A stretch of DNA of 64,000 nucleotides from CAWHYG01 sp963833505 (GTDB lineage Bacteria > Eisenbacteria > RBG-16-71-46 > CAIMUX01), in contig CAWHYG010000008.1 in assembly GCA_963833505.1 (NCBI GenBank), positions 124,001 to 188,000 on the forward strand, in the 5' to 3' direction. A program made the position numbers and the translations under genes. Positions 52,767-61,565 of the stretch are shown here, in pieces. Position 1 is the stretch's first letter. Each line of letters starts with the position of its first letter. Below the pieces are notes generated by a model. The model saw only the letters and a program-made list of their open reading frames with translations, searched no databases and was not told where the DNA came from.

Positions 52767-53929
52767 ACCGATCGGTTTCGGGAAGAGCTGCCAGGGTCCG
52801 CGCGTGCCTGATCGTCGCCGCCGGCGTGGGTCTCCTCGGGTTGGCTGGATGCTCGCGGAAGATGGGAACCTCCGAGGCGTCGGCAAGCTCGGAGACTCCT
52901 CTGGTCACGGTTCGCGCGCGGTCAATCGAGGCGTGCGTGTTTCAGGACGCCGTCGTGGCCAACGGAACGTGGCGCGCCAGCGCCGAGGTGGCCATCGCCG
53001 CGACCTGCGCCGGGGTGCTTGATTCCCTGGGCGTTCAAGCGGGCGACCGCGTCGCCGCCGGACAGACCTTTGGCTGGATCGAGACGCGGGAATCGCGCGC
53101 CACGCTGCGCGGCGCCGATCTCATGCTTCAGGCGGCGCAAGGCGAGAGCAGCCGCGCGGAAGCTTCGCGCGCCCTGGCCCTGGCCAGGCGCGAGCGGGTC
53201 CGCGTGCCGCTGATCGCCCCGCGGAGCGGACGGATCATCCACGTGGACACCGGGGCTGGAGCCGAGGTCGCCGAATCGGAATCGATCCTCGCGATCCTGC
53301 CGGACGGCGCCGCCGTGTTCGAAGCCCGGATCGAGCCGTCGGACGCCGGGCGCATCCGCCAGGGACAGGAGGCCTGGATCGTCGCCCAGGAATCTTCGAA
53401 GCGATCCGCCAGGGTCAGCCGGATTCTCCCTACGGCCGGTGAAGGCGATCAGATGATCCTTGCATGGCTCGCCGCGGATTCGGCGAGAACGTCCCCCAGG
53501 ATCGGCGAATTCGGAACGGCCACGATCGTGGTCGGGGCGCCGGACCGAGCCGTCGCCGTGCCTGACTCGTCCATCGTGGAGGACGATCTGACGGGTAGAA
53601 CGAGCGTGGCCGTCGTAGAGACGTTCGCGGCTCCCGCAGGAAGCGCCGGCGTGGCGAGCGGCGGCCGGGCCGAGGAAACGACGTCCACCGCCGAATCCGG
53701 CGCCGCCAAGGCCGGGGAGGCGACGCCGGGCGCGCGGCCCGAGGGACGATCCGAATCGGCGGCGCCTGAGCCCGGCGTGGAACGCGCGATCTGGACTCCG
53801 GTCACTCTCGGCCGCGCCGCGGGCTCATGGCGCAAGCTCCTCTCTCCGGCCCTCGCTCCCGGAACCCTGGTCATCGTCGAAGGCCAGCGCGGACTGCCCG
53901 ACAGCACGCGCGTCCAGATCGCTCCGTGA
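52763..53929 (+). CDS. RND efflux periplasmic adaptor (HlyD/CusB-like) lipoprotein
   Basis: It starts at GTG 52763, overlapping the TolC stop by four bases. The 388-residue protein has a lipoprotein signal ending GLLGLAGC. The barrel-sandwich hybrid is ATCAGVLDSLGVQAGDRVAA paired with VPLIAPRSGRIIHVDTGAGA; a short hairpin of about 45 residues lies between. The beta-barrel part is VFEARIEPSDAGRIRQGQEA. It links the inner-membrane pump to the outer-membrane channel. An insert of about 50 Ala/Glu/Ser-rich residues (ASGGRAEETTSTAESGAAKA...) splits the membrane-proximal domain, an odd feature. The stop overlaps the RND start (GTGA again). Confidence 0.9.
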   Translation: MNRSVSGRAARVRACLIVAAGVGLLGLAGCSRKMGTSEASASSETPLVTVRARSIEACVFQDAVVANGTWRASAEVAIAATCAGVLDSLGVQAGDRVAAGQTFGWIETRESRATLRGADLMLQAAQGESSRAEASRALALARRERVRVPLIAPRSGRIIHVDTGAGAEVAESESILAILPDGAAVFEARIEPSDAGRIRQGQEAWIVAQESSKRSARVSRILPTAGEGDQMILAWLAADSARTSPRIGEFGTATIVVGAPDRAVAVPDSSIVEDDLTGRTSVAVVETFAAPAGSAGVASGGRAEETTSTAESGAAKAGEATPGARPEGRSESAAPEPGVERAIWTPVTLGRAAGSWRKLLSPALAPGTLVIVEGQRGLPDSTRVQIAP

Positions 53930-56900
53930 CCCGCTTCTTCGAGCTTCTCCGGATCCAGCGGCGGGCGATCTTCCTCGCGGCCGCGCTCCTGACCGGAGTC
54001 GGCGTGGCGCTCGGGATCCGTCTGCCGGCGGCGATCTTGCCCGAAGTGACCTTCCCGCGGATCAAGGTGATCGCGGACAGCGGCGAGCTGCCCGGAGAGG
54101 AAATGCTTCGCTCGGTCACGCGCCCGCTCGAGGAATCGATCCACCGCGTTTCCGGCGTGGTCGAGATGCGCTCGACGACGAGCCGCGGATCCTCGGAGAT
54201 CGACCTCGACTGCCGGTGGGGATCGGACATGAACCTCGCGCTCCAGCGCGTGCAGGCGCAGATCGACGCGGTGCGCCACGAGCTTCCGCCCGAGACCACG
54301 GTCGAGGCCCGGCTCATGAGCCCGGCGCTCTTCCCGGTGCTCGGGATCTCGCTGGCGTCGAAGACCCGGAGCCTGGCCGAGCTGCGCGATCTGGCCGACC
54401 TGGCCCTCAAGCCGGAGCTGGCTCGTCTGCCCGGCGTCGCCGAGGTCGTGATCCAGGGCGGCCGAAAGCTGGAAGCGCGCGTCACGCTGGATCCCGCGGC
54501 GCTCCAGGCCCGAGGTCTCACCGCCGCCGGGGTGGCCGACGTCGTCCGGCGTTCGAACGAGATCCGCTCCGCCGGTCTGCTCGACCTCAATCACGAGCTC
54601 TACCTCGGGCTGGTGGATGCCAGACCGCCCGACCTTACTGCCCTGGCCGCGATCCCTGTTCCCGTCGCCGGGTCCGCGGTCGTTCCGCTGGGGGATCTCG
54701 GCCGGATCTCGCTGGAAGAGGCGCCCGAGTTCACCCGATACGCCGCCCAGTCGCGCGAGGCGGTCCTGATCAATCTGCTTCGCCAGCCCTCGGCCAGCAC
54801 GATCGGGCTGGCTCGGGCGACGCGGAGATGGTTCGCCGACCATCGCGGCGTCGTGCCGCCGGACGTCAGCGTCCAGACCTTCTACGATCAGTCCGATCTC
54901 GTGCGCTCCTCGGTCGGCAGCGTGCGCGACAGCCTGCTGGTGGGGGCGATCCTCTCGATCATCGTGATCACGATCTTTCTCGGGAGCATTCCGCTCGGTC
55001 TGGCGGGCGCCATCGTCCTGCCCGGCGCCATCGGACTCACGCTTCTCGGCCTGACCTTGACCGGCCAGACCCTCAACATGATGACGCTCGGGGGAATCGC
55101 GGCCGCCGTCGGACTCGTTCTCGATGACGCCATCGTCGTGGTCGAACACCTGGCCCATCGGGCGGAGAGCCGCCGAGAGGTGGGCCGGCGATCGGCCGCG
55201 ATGGGCGAGATCTTCCCTTCCCTGGTCGGGTCGAGCCTCTGCACGATCGCCATCTTTGGACCTTTCACGATGCTCGGAGGCGTCACCGGCGCCTTCTTCC
55301 GCGTGCTGGCGCTGTCCATGGTCTTCATGCTGAGCGCGTCCCTGCTGCTCTGCGTCACGGTTCTGCCGATCCTGAGCCGGGTCCGGGCTCGCCCGAGCCG
55401 CCCGCCGAACGCCCCCGCGCGCTGGCTCGCCCGCGTTCTCCGGACCGTCACGGCGCGTCCCTGGGTGGCCGTCCTGCCCACGCTCGTCCTGATCGGCTCG
55501 ATCGTTCCTCTCCGGTCCACCATGGGAACCGGCTTTCTTCCCGACATGGACGAGGGATCGTTGATTCTCGACTACGTGCTGCCGCCGGGAACCTCTCTTC
55601 CCGAAAGCGAGGCGCTTCTCAAGCGCGTGGAGAAGGAGATCGACACCACGCCCTCGGTCGCCGCCTGGTCCCGGCGGACCGGCGATCAGCTCGGGTTCTT
55701 CATCACCGAGCCGAACATCGGGGACTACGTGCTGCGCCTGAAGCCGGGCCGGCGCCCGTCTTCCGACGAGATCGCGGACGATCTCCGCGGCCGGATCGAG
55801 AGTTCACTCCCGGCGATCGAGATCGAGTTCGGCCAGCTCGTCGAGGACGTCATCGGCGACCTGACGACGAATCCGGAGCCGATCGAGGTCCGGGTCTTCG
55901 GCGAGGACAAGCGCCTCGATGAAGACAAGGCCGAGCAGGCGGCCGAGATCATCGGCAGGGTGCGCGGCGTCGTGGACGTGAAAAGCGGCGTCGTCGTGAG
56001 CGGGCCGAACGTGGAGATCATGCCGGATGCGACGGCGGCCCGCCTCGGGCTCTCGTCCGAGGATCTCGCCGACGCCGTCGCGCCGGCGGTGATCGGGCTC
56101 GAGGCCGGTTTGATCCCGCGGGGCGCCCGCGTCTGGCCCGTGCGCGTCGTGCTGCCCGGACCGGCCGCCACAGGAGAGACGAAGGAGCTGGCCGGCCTTC
56201 CGGTGCCGGCGGCACCCCAACGCTGGATGAAGCTCGGAGATCTGGCCGCGCTCAAGGTGGATCCGGGCGAGACGGAGATCGACCGGGACAATCAAAGGAC
56301 CATGGTCTCCGTGACGGGCCGGCTTTCGGGCCGCGATCTGGGCTCCGCCGTGGCCGAAATCCAGCAGGAGCTGCGGCGGAAGCTCGCCCTGCCCACCGAG
56401 ATGAGCCTCCAGTACGCCGGACTCTGGGCCGAGCAGCAGTCCTCCTTCCGGGGCTTGAGCTCGGTCCTTCTCGGCGCCTTCGCCTCCGTGCTCCTGATCC
56501 TTCTGGTATCCTTCCGGTCCTGGAGGCAGACCGGCGCCGTTCTCCTGGTCGTGACCGCTTCCTTGACCGGAGTCTTCGTGGCGCTGCACCTCGCGAGGTC
56601 GACCTTCAACATCTCGAGTTTCGTGGGGGCGATCATGATGGTCGGGATCGTCTCGGAGAACGCCTACTTCCTGGTGGCCGCGCACCGCAGCGCCCTCGCT
56701 TCCGGGGCCACCGCTCCGGAAGCGGCCGCGGCGGCGGCTCGCCGGCGGACCCGCCCCATCCTCATGACCACCGCGGCCGGCATCGCCGCGCTGTCGCCGC
56801 TGGCGCTCGGTCTGGGCGCGGGGAGCGCCATCCTCCGCCCGCTCGCCGTCGCGGTGGTGGGAGGGTTCCTGACTTCGGCTCCGTTTCTCCTGCTCGCGCT

Positions 56901-56937
56901 GCCGGCTCTCCTGGCTCGCGCGGGCGGGATCGAATGA
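53926..56937 (+). CDS. RND superfamily efflux pump (inner membrane)
   Basis: A 1003-residue proton-driven pump, from GTG 53926 overlapping the adaptor stop. The N-terminal helix is AIFLAAALLTGVGVALGIRL. Porter domains follow, with the AcrB-like PxxxxPRIKVIADSGELPG start. The transmembrane proton-relay helix is AAAVGLVLDDAIVVVEHLA with the Asp-Asp pair, and its second-half counterpart is IMMVGIVSENAYFLVAAHR. The overall pattern (SILSIIVITIFLGSI, GAFASVLLILLVSFRSW) is RND, nearest to the heavy-metal (CusA/CzcA) or a related drug branch; I see no CusA-type methionine triad. It is slightly shorter than AcrB. A two-component system follows, which may regulate the operon. Confidence 0.93.
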   Translation: MTRFFELLRIQRRAIFLAAALLTGVGVALGIRLPAAILPEVTFPRIKVIADSGELPGEEMLRSVTRPLEESIHRVSGVVEMRSTTSRGSSEIDLDCRWGSDMNLALQRVQAQIDAVRHELPPETTVEARLMSPALFPVLGISLASKTRSLAELRDLADLALKPELARLPGVAEVVIQGGRKLEARVTLDPAALQARGLTAAGVADVVRRSNEIRSAGLLDLNHELYLGLVDARPPDLTALAAIPVPVAGSAVVPLGDLGRISLEEAPEFTRYAAQSREAVLINLLRQPSASTIGLARATRRWFADHRGVVPPDVSVQTFYDQSDLVRSSVGSVRDSLLVGAILSIIVITIFLGSIPLGLAGAIVLPGAIGLTLLGLTLTGQTLNMMTLGGIAAAVGLVLDDAIVVVEHLAHRAESRREVGRRSAAMGEIFPSLVGSSLCTIAIFGPFTMLGGVTGAFFRVLALSMVFMLSASLLLCVTVLPILSRVRARPSRPPNAPARWLARVLRTVTARPWVAVLPTLVLIGSIVPLRSTMGTGFLPDMDEGSLILDYVLPPGTSLPESEALLKRVEKEIDTTPSVAAWSRRTGDQLGFFITEPNIGDYVLRLKPGRRPSSDEIADDLRGRIESSLPAIEIEFGQLVEDVIGDLTTNPEPIEVRVFGEDKRLDEDKAEQAAEIIGRVRGVVDVKSGVVVSGPNVEIMPDATAARLGLSSEDLADAVAPAVIGLEAGLIPRGARVWPVRVVLPGPAATGETKELAGLPVPAAPQRWMKLGDLAALKVDPGETEIDRDNQRTMVSVTGRLSGRDLGSAVAEIQQELRRKLALPTEMSLQYAGLWAEQQSSFRGLSSVLLGAFASVLLILLVSFRSWRQTGAVLLVVTASLTGVFVALHLARSTFNISSFVGAIMMVGIVSENAYFLVAAHRSALASGATAPEAAAAAARRRTRPILMTTAAGIAALSPLALGLGAGSAILRPLAVAVVGGFLTSAPFLLLALPALLARAGGIE

Positions 56938-56993
56938 GAAAGGACGCGTTTGCCCAGCGTTGAAGGCGGGGATCCGAATCCTCCGGTGAGCCC

Positions 56994-57665
56994 ATGCGGA
57001 TCCTGGTGATCGAGGACAGCCCTCCGACCCGGGACCTTCTTCGAGCGTCGCTCGATGAGACCGGGCACACGGCGATCTTCGCCTCCCGCGCTTCGAGCGC
57101 GCGGAAGGTCCTGGAGAAGGAATCGTTCGACGTGCTCGTGATCGACATCATGCTCCCGGACGGAAACGGGCTGGACCTCTGCCGGGAGATCCGCGCGCGC
57201 GGCACGACGACCCCGATCCTGTTCCTGAGCGCGCGGGGAGAGGTGAGCGATCGGATCCGAGGGCTCGACGCCGGGGGCGACGACTATCTGCGCAAGCCGT
57301 TCGCCCTGGGAGAGCTGCACGCCCGCCTGCGGGCGCTGGCCCGCCGCCGCGGCCTGTCCCCGCCGGCTCTTCTCGAACAGGGGCCGACCCGCATCAACTT
57401 CAGCGCGCGGCGCCTCACGCGCGACGGCCAGGACATTCCGCTCACGGGGCGCGAATGGGATGTTCTCCGTCTGCTCGCCTCGCGACCGGGCCGTCTGGTT
57501 TCCCGCGAAGACCTCCTCGAGACCGTGTGGCACGACACCGGACCCGCCGCGTCGGAGAGCCTCGATGTCATCGTGAGCCGGTTGCGGCGGAAGCTCGGCG
57601 GCGAGCCCGGGCCCTGGATTCGCACGATCCGTGGGGAAGGCTATTCCCTCGAGGTGCCACGATGA
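56994..57665 (+). CDS. OmpR-family response regulator
   Basis: A 223-residue regulator. The receiver domain (1-115) has the acidic pair IEDS, the phosphoacceptor Asp51 in VIDIMLPDGNG, the switch Ser in LFLSARGE and the Lys in DYLRKPF. The C-terminal winged helix (about 130-222) has LTGREWDVLRLLASRPGRLV, ESLDVIVSRLRRKLG and IRTIRGEGYSLE. It lies 57 bp after the RND gene and 107 bp before its kinase. It probably controls the efflux operon, by analogy with CusR/CzcR-type arrangements. The ribosome binding site at ATG 56994 is weak. Confidence 0.95.
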   Translation: MRILVIEDSPPTRDLLRASLDETGHTAIFASRASSARKVLEKESFDVLVIDIMLPDGNGLDLCREIRARGTTTPILFLSARGEVSDRIRGLDAGGDDYLRKPFALGELHARLRALARRRGLSPPALLEQGPTRINFSARRLTRDGQDIPLTGREWDVLRLLASRPGRLVSREDLLETVWHDTGPAASESLDVIVSRLRRKLGGEPGPWIRTIRGEGYSLEVPR

Positions 57666-57771
57666 GTCCAAAGTCGCCGGGGCTCCGTCCGGGACCGCGA
57701 CGGATCCTTTCGGTTGCCGCCCTCAGGCATCGCCGGCCCGAGGGCGATCCCGCCTCGAGGGAGACCGGCGG

Positions 57772-59145
57772 ATGACGCCGAGATCCCTCGCATCCCGTCT
57801 GACGCTTCTCCAACAGGTGACCGGAGTGGCCGTCATCGCCGTCTTCGCCGCCTCGGCCCTTCTTTTCACCGGAAGGGCGATCAAACGCGAGCAGGGGGAG
57901 TTCCTTCAGGCGACCGCGCGCCATCTCGCGGGCAACATCGACCTGGAATACCGGGAAGATCCGAATGTCGCGCGCGCCGCCGCCGCCGCGATGGACGAGG
58001 AGTCCGCGGTTGACGTCCGCATCGACGTCCTTGACGCGTCCGGCGAGACTCTCGTCTCCTCGCAGCGCGCACCCGCTCCCGGCCGGCCGTCCCAGCCGGG
58101 CGCCGCCGGGGGATCGCCGCCGGGGCCCTCCTCCCCGGAAATCCAGAAGGCGACGGCACGTGCCGGGTGCGGTGCCGTCGTGGTGGTCTCGACCTCGAAT
58201 CGGCTCCGATCGGCCGGAATCACGGCTCTCGGTCGCGTCCTCCTCTTCACCGCCGTTCCGCTCCTGCTCATCTCCCTGTTCTGGAACCGCCGCCTGGTGC
58301 GCCGCGCGCTGTCTCCTCTGGCGGAAATGGAACGTCGCGCGCGCGAAGCCTCGGCGGAAGAAGGCCTTCGCTCCCTGGGCCGGATGTCGGGACTCGCCGA
58401 GATTGACGCGCTCAAGGAGTCGTTCGACCGACTGCTGGTCCGTCTGGATGATCTGCTCCAAATCGAGCGGCGGTTCACCTCCGATGCCTCTCACGAGCTC
58501 AGAACTCCGATCACGGTGCTCTTGGGCGAACTCGAGTTGGTTCTGGGGAGCTCTGATCTCCCCGCCGATTCCCGCGCGGGTCTGGAACGGGCCTTCGAGC
58601 AAGCCGGTGCGATGCGCGACCTCGTCGACGCCCTGTTGTTGTTTCGACGCACCGGCCCCGGCGGGATCGGCTCGGCGGCCGGCCTTGAACCGGTCAACCT
58701 GGCCGATCTGGCGCGAGACCTGGGGCGGGAATTCCAGGCGCAGGAGCCCGCGAGATCCGCCGATCTCAGGGTCGCGGCTCCCGACGAGGTTCTGGTGCCC
58801 GGGCAGCCGGCGCTCCTCGCCTCCGCCCTGCGGAATCTGCTCGGCAACGCGCTCAAGTTCTCCCGACCGGGCCAGCCCGTCCACGTTTCGGTCGGCTGCG
58901 CCGACTTCGCCTTCGTCATCGTCGAAGACGGGGGCCCCGGTATTCCGGAGGACGAGCGGGAGCACATCTTCGATCCCTTCTTCCGCGGGAAGGAGGCGCG
59001 GGCCTCGCACAGCGGATCGGGGCTGGGCCTGCCTCTGCTGCGCCGGGTCGCCCGCGCGCACGGAGGCGAGGTCACGGTCGAAGACTCGGCCCTGGGCGGG
59101 GCGCGTTTCCTGCTGCGGCTGCCGCTTTGGCCGCCGGCGGCTTGA
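57772..59145 (+). CDS. Sensor histidine kinase
   Basis: A 457-residue membrane kinase starting at ATG 57772 (GAGGGAG upstream). Two transmembrane helices (VTGVAVIAVFAASALLF and VLLFTAVPLLLISLFW) bracket a ~130-residue periplasmic sensor with a Pro/Gly-rich loop. A HAMP-like linker follows, then the H-box ASHELRTPITVL, N-box LLGNALKFSRPG, G1 EDGGPGIPEDE, F-box IFDPFFRG and G2 GSGLGLPLLR. It pairs with the response regulator upstream. The signal is unknown; linkage to the RND operon suggests a toxic compound or metal. Confidence 0.95.
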   Translation: MTPRSLASRLTLLQQVTGVAVIAVFAASALLFTGRAIKREQGEFLQATARHLAGNIDLEYREDPNVARAAAAAMDEESAVDVRIDVLDASGETLVSSQRAPAPGRPSQPGAAGGSPPGPSSPEIQKATARAGCGAVVVVSTSNRLRSAGITALGRVLLFTAVPLLLISLFWNRRLVRRALSPLAEMERRAREASAEEGLRSLGRMSGLAEIDALKESFDRLLVRLDDLLQIERRFTSDASHELRTPITVLLGELELVLGSSDLPADSRAGLERAFEQAGAMRDLVDALLLFRRTGPGGIGSAAGLEPVNLADLARDLGREFQAQEPARSADLRVAAPDEVLVPGQPALLASALRNLLGNALKFSRPGQPVHVSVGCADFAFVIVEDGGPGIPEDEREHIFDPFFRGKEARASHSGSGLGLPLLRRVARAHGGEVTVEDSALGGARFLLRLPLWPPAA

Positions 59146-59296
59146 CCGGACCATCGAACTCCCCGAGGCGCGAACCGTCCGGCGCCTTGGACGCCGGCGG
59201 CCGGATCGAGTGCCCACCGATTGCCGCAGGATGTCGCAGGACCACGCCGTGCCCCGAACGACGCCGTTCGGCGTGATCCGGCGCCAATCGATTTGC

Positions 59297-59317
59297 TTGA
59301 CGCGTCATCTATTGACG
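59297..59317 (+). promoter_or_regulatory. Palindromic operator candidate upstream of the MarR gene
   Basis: TTGACGCGTCATCTATTGACG contains the perfect 10-bp palindrome TGACGCGTCA (59298-59307) and a second TTGACG 15 bases on. It ends 15 bases before the MarR start, and the Shine-Dalgarno GAGGAG (59319-59324) follows. MarR proteins commonly bind such palindromes to repress their own operon. Confidence 0.5.
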
Positions 59318-59332
59318 TGAGGAGCCTGAACC

Positions 59333-59818
59333 ATGAGAACGAGCACCCTGCAGGATGAGATCAAGCAGCGCCGGCCGTTTCGGTCGGAACGCCACGAGGC
59401 GGCCGTGGCCCTGGCGCGGACGGCCGACGTCGTCCGCCGCCATTTCGCCGGAGTCCTGGCGCCGCACGACCTGACTCCCCAGCAGTTCAACGTCCTCAGG
59501 ATTCTGCGGGGCGCGGGCGCCGAAGGGCTCCCGACGATGGAGATCGGGCGGCGGATGCTGGAGCGGACGCCCGGCACCACCCGGCTCATCGACCGGCTCA
59601 TCGCCAAGCGATGGGTGGTTCGCGAGGCTTCGGAGGGCGACCGGCGGCGAGTGGTCTGCAAGATCACGCCGAAGGGATTGGGCGCCCTGGCGCGCGCGGA
59701 CGGACCGATTGCCGACGCCAACGAGCATGCGCTGGCCGTGCTCGGCCGGGATGAGGTGCGGAAGCTGATCGAGCTGTTGCACGCCATTCGGGCCGGACTT
59801 CTCCCCGAGCCGGAGTGA
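59333..59818 (+). CDS. MarR family transcriptional regulator
   Basis: A 161-residue winged-helix protein with DLTPQQFNVLRILRGAG, LPTMEIGRRMLERTPGTTRL (recognition helix) and the wing ASEGDRRRVVCKITPKG, all standard MarR elements. Dimerisation helices lie at both ends. GTGAGGAGC precedes ATG 59333. It is followed 38 bp later by the DoxX gene, which it probably regulates. No cysteine pair is present, so redox sensing through thiols is unlikely; a small-molecule ligand is more plausible. Confidence 0.94.
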   Translation: MRTSTLQDEIKQRRPFRSERHEAAVALARTADVVRRHFAGVLAPHDLTPQQFNVLRILRGAGAEGLPTMEIGRRMLERTPGTTRLIDRLIAKRWVVREASEGDRRRVVCKITPKGLGALARADGPIADANEHALAVLGRDEVRKLIELLHAIRAGLLPEPE

Positions 59819-59856
59819 ATAACCAAAGGGCCGTCAGGCCCGGAAAGGTGGCGATC

Positions 59857-60393
59857 ATGAGTACCCTCACCCACGCACGATCCGACCCGGACCACTCCGC
59901 CGCGTCCGACGCGACGGCTTCCTTCGGTCGAGAGGCGCTTGGCGCCCTGGTCCGGACCTCCACCCGAAGCGCTCCCTTGGTGGCCCGGCTGGCCTTGGGC
60001 GTGGTCATGTTCCCGCACGGCGCCCAGAAGATGCTCGGTTGGTTCGGCGGCTATGGATTTCACGGCACCATGGGGGCCTTTACCGGCGGGATGCACATTC
60101 CGGCGCCGCTCGCCTTCCTGGCGATCTGCGCGGAGTTCTTCGGCTCCCTGGCCCTGATCCTCGGAGTCCTCGTGAGACCGGCGGCGGCGGCCATCGCGGT
60201 CAACATGATCGTGGCCGTGTTCCTCGTGCATCTGCCGAACGGACTCTTCATGAACTGGAGCGGACAGCAGCACGGCGAAGGTTTTGAGTATCACATCCTC
60301 GCCGTGGCTCTGGCGGCGGTCATCGTGATTCTGGGGGCCGGCCGGCTTTCGCTCGATCGACTGATCCAGGGCCGGCTGGAGCGCCGCTTCTAG
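59857..60393 (+). CDS. DoxX family membrane protein
   Basis: A 178-residue protein with four membrane helices: LVARLALGVVMFPHGAQKML, LAFLAICAEFFGSLALILG, AAIAVNMIVAVFLVH and ILAVALAAVIVILGAG. It has the DoxX signatures HGAQKMLGWFGGYG and the internal NGLFMNWSGQQHGEGFEYH. DoxX proteins are linked to quinone/thiol redox chemistry. I use ATG 59857 with GGAAAGG upstream; an in-frame GTG at 59815 overlaps the MarR stop and is an alternative. The MarR-DoxX pairing is common in bacteria and suggests stress-inducible expression. Confidence 0.93.
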   Translation: MSTLTHARSDPDHSAASDATASFGREALGALVRTSTRSAPLVARLALGVVMFPHGAQKMLGWFGGYGFHGTMGAFTGGMHIPAPLAFLAICAEFFGSLALILGVLVRPAAAAIAVNMIVAVFLVHLPNGLFMNWSGQQHGEGFEYHILAVALAAVIVILGAGRLSLDRLIQGRLERRF

Positions 60394-60677
60394 CCGACTG
60401 AGGCCGGAGATCTCATCCGGCGGGGCGTTCTGCCGGATCAGGAGCGCCGATTCCACGCGCCATGACGCAAGTCTTGGCGCGACCCGTTGGCGGTTTCAAT
60501 CGACTGTGATAGCCTGATCGGTCGCTTCGCCTCCGCGCTCGGAGGCAGCGTGGCCGGCGGGAACGGCGCGGGCCGGGAGACGAGCGATCGTGAACCGCCG
60601 CGCCGGATCCGGCCGTGCCGCCGCGAGGCGCCGGCGATCAAACCAAATCCATGAACCATCCAATCAGGGAGCACATC

Positions 60678-61226
60678 ATGCGACGTTTTCCGTTATATCT
60701 GGCAGGAGTGATCCTGGCATGCTCGGTGACCCATCTGCAGGCCAGGGCGGCTTACGGCACCCAGGCGATGGGCCAGGCGGGCACCGACCTGACCTCGACC
60801 CTGCAAGGATACGAGACCGAGATCAACCAGGCGCTCAAGAACAAGGACATCAGCGCCTTCAACGCCCATGTCGATCCGAACGCCCTGTCCGTGGACGAAA
60901 CAGGATTCACCCCGACCTCCCAGTTCGCGACCATGATCAAGGACCTGGAGTGCTCGAGCTTTACCATCGAGAACTATCAGGTTCACATGATCGACAAGGA
61001 CGCCGCCGTCGCGACCTACGTCTGGAGGGGCACCGTCACCTTCAAGGGGCAGGCCGGGCCCCCAGTGACCTACTGCTGCACGGTCTGGGCCAGGCAGGGG
61101 AAGGACTGGAAGGCGATCTACCATCAGGAGTCCGCGGCCGCGGGCGGCATGAGCGGCATGGGCGGAATGAACGGCATGAAGGGAATGGAGGGCATGGACG
61201 GCATGAAGCCCTCCGGCTCCCATTAG
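60678..61226 (+). CDS. Secreted NTF2-like (DUF4440-type) protein with Met-rich tail
   Basis: A 182-residue exported protein starting at ATG 60678 (GGGAG seven bases upstream), with signal peptide RRFPLYLAGVILACSVTHLQ. Residues 40-150 match the SnoaL/NTF2-like DUF4440 fold (LQGYETEINQALKNKDISAF, VATYVWRGTVTFKGQ, VWARQGKDWKAIYHQES). The last 35 residues are a Gly-Met repeat (GGMSGMGGMNGMKGMEGMDGM) ending KPSGSH. Methionine-rich tails often bind Cu(I) or Ag(I), which would suit an envelope near an efflux pump, but that link is speculative. The NTF2-like pocket function is unknown. A 284-bp gap precedes it. Confidence 0.8.
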   Translation: MRRFPLYLAGVILACSVTHLQARAAYGTQAMGQAGTDLTSTLQGYETEINQALKNKDISAFNAHVDPNALSVDETGFTPTSQFATMIKDLECSSFTIENYQVHMIDKDAAVATYVWRGTVTFKGQAGPPVTYCCTVWARQGKDWKAIYHQESAAAGGMSGMGGMNGMKGMEGMDGMKPSGSH

Positions 61227-61237
61227 CAGCGACGCTG

Positions 61238-61275
61238 CCGGATGCCATCCGGAGGGGCGCCTGAACGGGCGCCCC
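61238..61275 (+). terminator. Tandem hairpins after the NTF2-like gene
   Basis: CCGGAT-GCC-ATCCGG (61238-61252) is followed directly by the perfect stem GGGGCGCC (61254-61261) and GGCGCCCC (61268-61275), with a 6-nt loop and then GATTCCTT. It lies 12 bases after the stop and resembles a GC-rich intrinsic terminator with a poor U-tract. Confidence 0.65.
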
Positions 61276-61361
61276 GATTCCTTCCCGCCGCACGCTCCGC
61301 TTCTTCGCGCTCCGGGGCGCACGCCGCGGCGCGTGCTGGCCACTCCGATCGTGCCCCGGCC

Positions 61362-61460
61362 GTAGCGCGTTCCCGCCAACCCAGCCGTGCGCCGGCTACT
61401 ACGTTCCCGCCAACCTGATCGCGCGTCGGCTACGCCGCGTTCCCGCCTCGATCTCCCGTC
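61362..61460. repeat. Short degenerate tandem repeat
   Basis: A roughly 40-bp unit containing CGTTCCCGCCAAC and GCGC(C/G)GGCTAC is repeated two to three times with substitutions, in the 340-bp gap before the last large gene. Nothing else is recognised in that gap apart from the terminator at its left end. Confidence 0.45.
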
Positions 61461-61565
61461 CCGCGCCGCGGCCTCCAGCTTGCGCATCGGAATCCCCCGG
61501 TCTAGTCTGAAGGGCGGGGAACGTTCCCGCGCATCTGCGCGAATCCGCACAAGGAGGCACACCCC

